A DNA stretch of 15,397 nt from CBDUWP01 sp965370955 (GTDB taxonomy: Bacteria > Planctomycetota > Phycisphaerae > Sedimentisphaerales > Anaerobacaceae), in NCBI GenBank assembly GCA_965370955.1, contig CBDUWP010000034.1, positions 1 through 15,397 of the forward strand, given 5' to 3'. A program made the position numbers and the translations under genes. Positions 6,243 to 13,392 of this stretch are shown here, piece by piece. The notes under the pieces are model-generated. The model saw only the letters and a list, made by a program, of their open reading frames with translations. It did not search any database and was not told the origin of the DNA. Numbering within the stretch: position 1 is the first letter of the stretch; each line of letters starts with the position of its first letter.

Positions 6243-8285
6243 ATGAATAAAATATACACAACTGTCTATAGCGTGCCCGGAGCAAATCTAAACGGGGTCA
6301 ATCCACTGCCATCTTTGAGGTCAAAAGACCAAAGAAAAGACCCAGATTTCTCAGACAAAGTAGATAGTAGTGTACCGGCTGAAGACTCAAAATATTTCGG
6401 ATATGGAAGAAATGCAGGCATCTTGCCATATAGGCTAAGAGATAAATATGATAGAGCAAGAAACCAAATCGATTTCAAGGCTATCGTGCTGGAAAATGAT
6501 CTGGTCAAAGCTACCTTTTTGCCAGAATCCGGCGGCAAGCTAATATCGCTAGTCAATAAAAATGACGACAGAGAACTGCTCTATGTCAATCCTGTTTATC
6601 AACCGGGAAATCTGGCTATCAGAAACGCATGGTGCAGCGGAGGTATCGAATGGAATGGAGCTGTCAGGGGACACTCCGTACATACAGAAGAATCTATCTT
6701 CGCCGCGAAAATCATCGACGATAGCGGGAATATCGTACTGAGAATGTACGAATATAACAGAATCAGAAGAGTGCCGATGATGATGGACTTCTATCTTAAA
6801 GAAGGGTTGCCGTTCGTCTTCGCAAGAATGACAACTTTTAATCCATACGACCGCCAGCTGCCAATGTACTGGTTCTCAAATGCAGGCGTGCCGGAAACCG
6901 AAGATACCAGAGTTATCGTGCCGGCTGAAAAATCGTTCTACTACGCATATAGAGAAAAAATCGGAATCAAAAAAGTGCCATACATCAATGGGATGGATGT
7001 TTCATACGCAACAAATATTCAGCATTCTTGCGACTACTTCTATCATATACCTGAAACACAAACACCTTGGGAAGCGGCTGTGACAAAAGACGGAAAAGGA
7101 ATTGTCAACATCTCGACGAAAGAGCTAAAGGGAAGAAAAATGTTCGTCTGGGGTATGGCTGATGGAGGAAGAAGATGGCAGGAATTTTTGTCCGTGCCAA
7201 ATAAACCATATATCGAAATCCAATCAGGTATCACAAGAACGCAAGACGAATGCAGGCCAATGCCGCCAAAATCAACTATTACATGGCTCGAAGCGTGGGG
7301 CAATATCAATGTCGATAGCGAAAAAACCCATGGCGATGACTGGGCTGTTGCGCAAAAAGAAGTGCAAACTAAATTATACGAAATGATCGAGCCGAAATGG
7401 CTAGACGATGAACTCGCTCGAGGATTGAAAGAAAATGACAAGGCCCCTGAAGAAATGCTGCATCTGGGCGACGGTTGGGGAGCTCTGGAAAATATCAAAA
7501 GAAAAAAACTCGGCGAAGAATCCATCGAATATAAAACAATGGATTTCAAAAAAGAGGCTATGGACGATGAATGCAAGGATTGGCTGAGCTTGCTCGAGAC
7601 AGGGATTCTGCCTAAGCGCGATGTCACCGAAACGCCGGGGGCATATATGAATCATCCTGAATGGATCGATATACTCAAAAAAGCGATCGATGACGGAAAA
7701 AGTGATCACTGGCTGGCTTGGCTGCATCTGGGTGTGATGTATCACGATAATCAGCAATATGATCAAGCGAAAAATGCTTGGCTAAAAGCTAACGAAATCG
7801 AAGAATCGGCTTGGGCCTATCGCAATCTGGCTGTCATGGCGGCGCACGAAAAAGATTTCGATAAATCAATGGAACTCTACAGTAAAACTTGTCAACTGCT
7901 GACAACTGATGTCTCATTGATCATCGAGGCTGGACAGGCTATGACAAATCCTGACCGCAAATGCTCAGAACAATTTTTGACTTTATATGAGTCGTTCAGC
8001 GATGAAGTCAAGGCTCACTCGAGAATACAAATCTGGAGAGTTAAAGCGGCTTATAATGTCGGGCAACTGGATTTAGTCAATGAAATCTTGACGGCAGATC
8101 TTGACTTCTCCGATATCAGAGAAGGGGAAAGAACTTTGTCTGATCTGTGGTTCGCAATGCATGCAAAACGAATGGCAAAAGAAGAAGGACTCAACTTTGA
8201 AGAACATGGCGATGAGCTTACAAAAAAAGCGCAAAAAAATTGTCCGCCGCCAAAAGCTATCGACTTTAGAATGAATGTCGACTAA
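6243..8285 (+). CDS. DUF5107 domain protein with C-terminal TPR repeats
   Basis: A 680-residue cytoplasmic protein (no signal peptide). Residues about 75-355 match my memory of the DUF5107 family, which has a beta-sandwich resembling galactose-mutarotase-like carbohydrate domains. The signatures are LPESGGKLISLVNK (93-106), ELLYVNPVYQPGNLAIRNAW (111-130) and GGIEWNGAVRGHS (133-145). The middle part, about 365-480, is mainly helical. Residues about 487-555 form at least two TPR units (LAWLHLGVMYHDNQQYDQAKN, then AWAYRNLAVMAAHEKDFDKSM), and helical repeat structure probably continues to about 650. DUF5107-TPR proteins commonly sit in sugar-degradation loci, but I know no firmly proven reaction. 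It precedes the GH38 mannosidase on the same strand with 97 bp between, and no terminator was seen, so the two are probably co-expressed. The start at 6243 is supported by AAAGG 5 bases upstream. Domain call is fairly confident; a role in mannoside use is inference from context. Confidence 0.78.
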   Translation: MNKIYTTVYSVPGANLNGVNPLPSLRSKDQRKDPDFSDKVDSSVPAEDSKYFGYGRNAGILPYRLRDKYDRARNQIDFKAIVLENDLVKATFLPESGGKLISLVNKNDDRELLYVNPVYQPGNLAIRNAWCSGGIEWNGAVRGHSVHTEESIFAAKIIDDSGNIVLRMYEYNRIRRVPMMMDFYLKEGLPFVFARMTTFNPYDRQLPMYWFSNAGVPETEDTRVIVPAEKSFYYAYREKIGIKKVPYINGMDVSYATNIQHSCDYFYHIPETQTPWEAAVTKDGKGIVNISTKELKGRKMFVWGMADGGRRWQEFLSVPNKPYIEIQSGITRTQDECRPMPPKSTITWLEAWGNINVDSEKTHGDDWAVAQKEVQTKLYEMIEPKWLDDELARGLKENDKAPEEMLHLGDGWGALENIKRKKLGEESIEYKTMDFKKEAMDDECKDWLSLLETGILPKRDVTETPGAYMNHPEWIDILKKAIDDGKSDHWLAWLHLGVMYHDNQQYDQAKNAWLKANEIEESAWAYRNLAVMAAHEKDFDKSMELYSKTCQLLTTDVSLIIEAGQAMTNPDRKCSEQFLTLYESFSDEVKAHSRIQIWRVKAAYNVGQLDLVNEILTADLDFSDIREGERTLSDLWFAMHAKRMAKEEGLNFEEHGDELTKKAQKNCPPPKAIDFRMNVD

Positions 8286-8382
8286 ACATATCGATCGATA
8301 AAAGGGCAATGTTCTAATTCATGATGGGAGCGTTGCGCAATATATATTGACAAAGCCTTAGATTGCACAAAAGGAGCTAAAG
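8286..8382 (+). other. Intergenic spacer between the DUF5107 and GH38 genes
   Basis: These 97 bases contain the perfect 12-bp palindrome TATCGATCGATA (8289-8300) just past the stop codon, too short to act as a terminator and lacking a T-run. TTGACA occurs at about 8348 but no matching -10 follows. A strong ribosome binding site, AAGGAG, lies 6 bases before the mannosidase start. Read-through from the upstream gene seems likely. Confidence 0.45.
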
Positions 8383-11300
8383 ATGAATCACGATTTTTTG
8401 CACACCGCTATCAAAATAAAAAATCGAGTAAAAACCATTACGCCATTGGTTTATCGAAAAAAAATCGATCTGGCAGAATTTAAATATAAAAAATTGAATG
8501 ACTGCAAAAAAACAAATCTAATCGATGCCAATATTAATGACGATAACTGGGGAAAATTAGCATATAATGAGCTCTGGGGAGAAAAAGATCTACATTTCGT
8601 CTTGAGAAATCACTTCCAAGTGCCAAAAGATTTCGGCAAAAATGTCGTACTATATCTGCCAATCGCAAACCAGCAGCATCAACTAGAACCGGAAACGCTA
8701 CTCTATATCAATGGTAAAGCAGTCGCTGGAAATGACGGCAATCACAAAGAAATTCTGCTGCCGAAAAACTACTGCGACAATAAAGAACATACCATCGCTC
8801 TGGCTGGCTGGACCTGCTGTCCAGATTTCGACGACATTAGAGGCCATCAGAAAATGTTCATGGCTCGATGCGCTCTGGCTGAAATTGACTTGGCAACTAG
8901 AGAGCTTGTCACCATGGCAAATGTAACTCTCGACACAATCGAAGTCATCAAAGATAATATGCCACAAAAGCAGCGGCTCTTGACTGCGCTGAACGAAGCA
9001 TTCAAATTGCTGAATTTGATGAAGCCGTTCGATGATAAATTTTATGACTCTGTGCCAAAAGCTTTGCAATCGCTCAAAGACGGAATCAAAAAAGCTGGGC
9101 AATCAATGGATGTTAATCTGACCGCTATCGGGCATAGTCATATCGATGTCGCATGGCTGTGGACCCTCGACCATACCAAAGCAAAATGCGCGAGAACATT
9201 CAACACGACATGTCACCTGATGGACCAATACAAAGATTATAAATTTACGCAAAGCCAACCGCAATTATACGACTATGTCAAAAAAGATTATCCCGAGCTA
9301 TTCGAGAAAATCAAAAAACTAATAAAAGAAGGACGATGGGAACCGATCGGGGGAATGTGGGTCGAGGCTGATTGCAATTTGTCAGGAGCTGAAGCCCTAG
9401 CGAGACAATTTTTGCTCGGCAGGCAATTCTTTGCAGAAAATTTCGGAGAAAATGCAGAAACGCCAATACTGTTTCTGCCGGATGTTTTTGGATATGCCTA
9501 TAATCTGCCGCAACTTATCAAACAAGCGGATATGGAATATTTCTTCACGACAAAAATCGGATGGAACCAATATAACAAGTTCCCCTATACAACCTTCTGG
9601 TGGCAAGGACTAGACGGAACAAAAATCTTAACACATCTGGGGACAACGCAAAACGATGAAGAAGAAACAAAAAATGATTTCATAACATATAACGGCAACG
9701 GCAGTGTCTGGAGCTTCTACACAAGCTGGGATAACGCTAAACAAAAAGACCTGCACGATGAAGTTATGACTACCTACGGCTTCGGCGACGGAGGCGGCGG
9801 AACTACCAAGGAAATGATCGAAAGAGTAAAACTCCTGAAAGATTTTCCGGCTATGCCAAAAACTAAAATGGGGACAACTCGCGAATTCTTTAAAAAATTA
9901 GACGAAAAACACGGCAATGAATTCCCTACCCATAACGGAGAGCTATATCTCGAACTGCATAGAGGGACCTATACAACTCATGCAAAAAATAAAAAAGCTA
10001 ATCGACAATCAGAATTCAAAATACATGACGCAGAATTTCTGGCGTCTTTGGCAACACTAACCGACAAAAATTATCTCTATCCACAAAAACAAATCGACGA
10101 AACATGGAAGCTGATATGCCTAAATCAATTTCATGACATAATACCAGGAAGCAGTATAAACGAAGTCTATGTCGAGTCACTCAAGCAATATGAACAAATC
10201 GGAAATACCCTCAAAGCTATACAAAAAGAAGCAACCGACGCCATCTGTAAAAATATAGCAGCAGAAGTGATTATCATAAACCCGACAAGCTTCAAAAGAA
10301 CCGACATAGGAGTCCTTAATACAATACTCAAAAATGATGAAACATTGGCTGTCAAAGGCAAAACACTTCTAACGCAATCTGCCGAAAATAAAACACTGGT
10401 CGCTGTCGAAAATGTCGAACCATTTAGTGTAACAACAGCTGAAATCACAAAACAAACAGAAAAAATACAAAACAATTTAAAAGTTACGCCAAACTTACTG
10501 GAAAATGAGCTTATCAGTGTCAAGCTTGACAACAATGGCGATATTGTCGGAATATACGACAAAAAAAATCAGAGGCAAGTCCTAGCTGAAAACTCAATAG
10601 CTAACGAATTCCAAGCATTTGAAGACAGGCCTAATGAATATGATGCGTGGGAAATCGATGTCTTTTTCGAAGATAAAAAATATCTCGCAAAACCTGCGAG
10701 CTCTATAAAAGTTGTCGAAACAGGACCTGTCAGAGCAACCATCGAAATAAAAAGAACAATACTAAATAGCGAATATACACAAAGAATCTCAATCAGACAC
10801 AACAGCTGCCAAATTGATTTCGATACGAATATCAACTGGAAAGAAAATGCAACACTGCTAAAAGTGGCATTCCCTGTCAATATCCTCAGCCCTGTGGCAA
10901 CATACGAAATACAATGGGGAAACGTGCAAAGAGCAACCCACAGAAATACAAGCATAGAATGGGCACAATTCGAAATGTGCGCACAAAAATGGGCTGACCT
11001 GTCGGAAAACGATTACGGCGTCAGCATCCTAAATGATTGCAAATACGGACACGATATCAAAGATAACCTGATGAGGTTAAGTCTGCTAAGATCGTCAAGC
11101 TCGCCAGATAAAACGGCTGATAGAGGAACACATAGTTTCAAATATAGCCTGCTGCCGCACAAAGCTAAGCTCAACGAAACCATCAAACAGGCTTATTATC
11201 TTAACGATGATCTTATTATCACCACCGGTGGCAATTGCGAAAAAGAAAATGAAATCAATGCAACTAAAGGCATGATCAAAACTAATCGCGACAATGTCAT

Positions 11301-11529
11301 TATCGAAACAATTAAAAAAGCTCAAGACGGTAACGGATTTATCGTAAGACTCTATGAAGCGATGAGGCAAAGAAGCGAAGTGACTATCAAAACTGGTTTC
11401 AAAATCGGCAAATGCAGTCTATCGAACATAGTCGAAAGAGACTGCGGCAAAATCAAAGCTGAAAAAAATGAAATTACAATGCAAATTAAGCCGTTCCAAA
11501 TCGTAACATTACGCATTGTGCCGGCATAA
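8383..11529 (+). CDS. Alpha-mannosidase, glycoside hydrolase family 38
   Basis: A 1048-residue intact GH38 enzyme. These zinc-dependent retaining exo-mannosidases remove alpha-linked mannose from oligosaccharides. There is no signal peptide, so it should act in the cytoplasm on imported sugars. The N-terminal domain spans about 1-240 (LLYINGKAV at 106-114), the catalytic barrel and helical bundle about 243-620, and C-terminal beta-sandwich domains about 640-1048. Zinc ligands and nucleophile are visible: His253 and Asp255 in HSHIDVAWLW, Asp330 in GGMWVEAD (nucleophile) and His584 in NQFHDIIPGSS, aligned with H90, D92, D204 and H471 of Drosophila Golgi mannosidase II. FLPDVFGYAYNLPQ (364-377) is the conserved bacterial motif carrying an additional acidic active-site residue, Asp367. 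Length is normal for the family. AAGGAG 6 bases upstream fixes the start. Linkage specificity cannot be read from sequence. It ends 4 bp from the convergent helicase gene. Confidence 0.93.
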   Translation: MNHDFLHTAIKIKNRVKTITPLVYRKKIDLAEFKYKKLNDCKKTNLIDANINDDNWGKLAYNELWGEKDLHFVLRNHFQVPKDFGKNVVLYLPIANQQHQLEPETLLYINGKAVAGNDGNHKEILLPKNYCDNKEHTIALAGWTCCPDFDDIRGHQKMFMARCALAEIDLATRELVTMANVTLDTIEVIKDNMPQKQRLLTALNEAFKLLNLMKPFDDKFYDSVPKALQSLKDGIKKAGQSMDVNLTAIGHSHIDVAWLWTLDHTKAKCARTFNTTCHLMDQYKDYKFTQSQPQLYDYVKKDYPELFEKIKKLIKEGRWEPIGGMWVEADCNLSGAEALARQFLLGRQFFAENFGENAETPILFLPDVFGYAYNLPQLIKQADMEYFFTTKIGWNQYNKFPYTTFWWQGLDGTKILTHLGTTQNDEEETKNDFITYNGNGSVWSFYTSWDNAKQKDLHDEVMTTYGFGDGGGGTTKEMIERVKLLKDFPAMPKTKMGTTREFFKKLDEKHGNEFPTHNGELYLELHRGTYTTHAKNKKANRQSEFKIHDAEFLASLATLTDKNYLYPQKQIDETWKLICLNQFHDIIPGSSINEVYVESLKQYEQIGNTLKAIQKEATDAICKNIAAEVIIINPTSFKRTDIGVLNTILKNDETLAVKGKTLLTQSAENKTLVAVENVEPFSVTTAEITKQTEKIQNNLKVTPNLLENELISVKLDNNGDIVGIYDKKNQRQVLAENSIANEFQAFEDRPNEYDAWEIDVFFEDKKYLAKPASSIKVVETGPVRATIEIKRTILNSEYTQRISIRHNSCQIDFDTNINWKENATLLKVAFPVNILSPVATYEIQWGNVQRATHRNTSIEWAQFEMCAQKWADLSENDYGVSILNDCKYGHDIKDNLMRLSLLRSSSSPDKTADRGTHSFKYSLLPHKAKLNETIKQAYYLNDDLIITTGGNCEKENEINATKGMIKTNRDNVIIETIKKAQDGNGFIVRLYEAMRQRSEVTIKTGFKIGKCSLSNIVERDCGKIKAEKNEITMQIKPFQIVTLRIVPA

Positions 11530-11533
11530 AAAA

Positions 11534-13126
11534 CTAACTAGGGTTAATCTTTCTGCGAGATGACTTCTTGTTTGAAGAAAATTTCTTTTTTGAAGAAGAT
11601 GATTTCTTGCCAAACGAAGAGGATGATTTGCCCCCGCTCTTACTCCTTGTTTCGGTTTGGCCACTGCTCTTGCTTTTACTCTTAAACTTGGACGTTTTGG
11701 ACGATTTAAATTTTCTAGACGGTTTGCTGGAACTTTCAGATTCAAATTTCTTATTGGAAGGTTTGGCCTTCTTGCTATATTTTCTCTTGCCGCTAGATGA
11801 TTCAGAGTCAGAAGACGAAGTAAACTTGCGAGAAGTTTTCTTACTCTTAAATTTTGATGAGCTTGTCGGTTTTGACGAACTATTCGATGAACCGCCCTTG
11901 CCAAAAGTCTTTTTACGTTTGGATTTATATCTTGTTTTTTTGCCCTGCTTGCCCTGTTTACTTATGCCGGAAGATTTCAAAGTCGGAACCGGCAAAACAT
12001 ATTCAAAACCTTCGCACTGTTCGGCTTTGAATTTATGGCCAATGTATTTCTCGATACGATGCAAATACATGACCTCATCTTGAGATATAAATGTTATCGC
12101 GTCACCAGTCGATTCGGCGCGGCCAGTGCGGCCAATTCTATGGATATAATCCTCTGCATATCTGGGGACATCGTAATTGATTACATGGGAAATGCCGTCA
12201 ACATCAATGCCGCGAGCTGCTATGTCGGTCGCTACCATGACTTGATATTTGCCGGCACGAAAACCATCGAGCGCTCGCTGACGCTGTTTCTGCGTACGGT
12301 CAGAATGAATCGCTATCGATAACACGTTGGCTTTGGCGAGGCGGCGGCGTATCTTGTCAGCACCGTGCCTAGTACGGGAAAAAACGAGAACGCTATACAT
12401 ATGAACGTTCTGCAATAAATACAGTAGAAGTTCGATCTTTTGTTTCTCGTCAACTGGATAGATATGCTGAGTAACCGTCTCGGCGGGATTACGCTCGTGG
12501 CCTATCTGTATCACTACAGGAGACTGAAGAATACCGCCGGAAAGCTTCTTGACCTCTTTGGTTATAGTAGCGGAAAAAAGCATCGTCTGACGCTTCTTAG
12601 GCAAAACGGCGATTATCTTGCGAATGTCGTTGATGAAACCCATGTCAAACATGCGGTCTGCTTCATCAAGAACGAAAATCGCAACCTGCTTGAAATCTAT
12701 GTTGCCACGCTGCATATGATCTATCAGGCGGCCCGGAGTTGCAACAATAATATCGACTCCACTACGAAGCTTCTTCACCTGAGCGCGAATGTCAACGCCA
12801 CCGTAAACCGCTAAAGTTTTGATATCTAAAAAACGGCTGTAACCCAATATCGCCCGCTCAATCTGAACGGCAAGCTCGCGAGTCGGTGTCAAAATCAAAG
12901 AACGAGGTGTTTTTCGCTTGGGATTTTTTTCATTGACCAACTTTTCCAACATCGGAAGAACAAAGGCGGCTGTCTTGCCTGTGCCTGTTTGAGCACTGCC
13001 AATAATGTCTTTACCGGCAATGGCGGCTGGAATTGCGCGAGACTGAATCTCGGTCGGAGCTGTGTAGCCTGTCGCCAAAATCCCCTTAACCAAAGGGCTG
13101 GAAAGGCCTATCTGTTTAAATGGCAT
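11534..13126 (-). CDS. RhlE-like DEAD-box ATP-dependent RNA helicase with Ser/Lys-rich tail
   Basis: A 530-residue RNA helicase that would unwind structured RNA in ribosome assembly, mRNA decay or cold adaptation. I chose the start at 13126 (MPFKQIGL, the usual RhlE-type opening, with AGGA about 6 bases upstream). The longer frame to 13249 would begin inside the likely promoter. Motifs in order: Q motif with Gln28 (GYTAPTEIQ), Walker A AQTGTGKT 45-52, PTREL 81-85, TPGR 130-133, DEAD 154-157, SAT 185-187, ATDIAARGID 299-308 and HRIGRTGR 329-336. The core ends near 385. Residues about 390-530 are low-complexity, almost only Ser, Lys, Arg, Gly, Phe and Thr, strongly basic and presumably disordered; basic tails on RhlE-type helicases help bind RNA. 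The RhlE subgroup is likely; an exact orthology is not claimed. Confidence 0.92.
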   Translation of the reverse strand: MPFKQIGLSSPLVKGILATGYTAPTEIQSRAIPAAIAGKDIIGSAQTGTGKTAAFVLPMLEKLVNEKNPKRKTPRSLILTPTRELAVQIERAILGYSRFLDIKTLAVYGGVDIRAQVKKLRSGVDIIVATPGRLIDHMQRGNIDFKQVAIFVLDEADRMFDMGFINDIRKIIAVLPKKRQTMLFSATITKEVKKLSGGILQSPVVIQIGHERNPAETVTQHIYPVDEKQKIELLLYLLQNVHMYSVLVFSRTRHGADKIRRRLAKANVLSIAIHSDRTQKQRQRALDGFRAGKYQVMVATDIAARGIDVDGISHVINYDVPRYAEDYIHRIGRTGRAESTGDAITFISQDEVMYLHRIEKYIGHKFKAEQCEGFEYVLPVPTLKSSGISKQGKQGKKTRYKSKRKKTFGKGGSSNSSSKPTSSSKFKSKKTSRKFTSSSDSESSSGKRKYSKKAKPSNKKFESESSSKPSRKFKSSKTSKFKSKSKSSGQTETRSKSGGKSSSSFGKKSSSSKKKFSSNKKSSRRKINPS

Positions 13127-13195
13127 AAAATTTCCTGTTAATAATAGCGAGTTAATAGCAAAAGGCCACTCCCCGCAAAATAGCTGCAAAAATCG

Positions 13196-13219
13196 ACTCC
13201 AAATTTCACGAAATGGAGT
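13196..13219 (-). promoter_or_regulatory. Stem-loop at the 5' end of the helicase leader
   Basis: ACTCC (13196-13200) pairs with GGAGT (13215-13219), and ATTTC with GAAAT inside it, with a two-base bulge and a two-base centre. It falls within a few bases of the transcription start predicted from the 13229-13257 promoter, so the mRNA would begin with this hairpin, about 70 bases before the start codon. No T-run follows, so it is not a terminator. A role in mRNA stability or temperature control is conjecture. Confidence 0.4.
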
Positions 13220-13228
13220 TAACAAAGG

Positions 13229-13257
13229 ATTGTAGCCAATATCATACAACTATGCAA
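13229..13257 (-). promoter_or_regulatory. Candidate promoter of the DEAD-box helicase gene
   Basis: On the minus strand, TTGCAT (13257-13252) is separated by exactly 17 bases from TACAAT (13234-13229), a 5-of-6 match to the -10 consensus. Transcription would start near 13222 and leave a leader of about 95 bases before the ATG at 13126. This argues against the longer frame starting at 13249. Confidence 0.5.
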
Positions 13258-13298
13258 GAGAAAACATGATTAAAAATAATGACCAAAACCAATCCCAT

Positions 13299-13325
13299 AA
13301 AAAAAGGCGGCCAAAAATGACCGCC
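13299..13325 (-). terminator. Rho-independent terminator of the LamG/DUF4091 gene
   Basis: GGCGG (13306-13310) pairs with CCGCC (13321-13325) around a 10-base loop. On the minus strand it is followed immediately by seven Us (A-run 13299-13305). It stands about 67 bp past the stop codon at 13393 and insulates the helicase gene from its upstream neighbour. Confidence 0.82.
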
Positions 13326-13392
13326 CTTGTCAAAATCCATACAAATTCTAATCCATATATATGTGCTAACCCATATTATGTTCTATTTAATA

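Noticed and set aside
7043..7627. 194-residue minus-strand frame, Ser-rich
   Set aside because: It lies wholly inside the well-supported DUF5107 gene on the other strand and has no recognisable domain.
11568..12083. 171-residue plus-strand frame rich in Leu, Glu, Asp and Phe
   Set aside because: It is the exact complement of the low-complexity Ser/Lys tail of the helicase; biased codons there create an artificial open frame with no ribosome binding site.
13127..13249. N-terminal extension of the helicase to 13249
   Set aside because: It would begin inside the candidate promoter spacer and add 41 residues before the standard RhlE-type opening, while the ATG at 13126 has an AGGA site.
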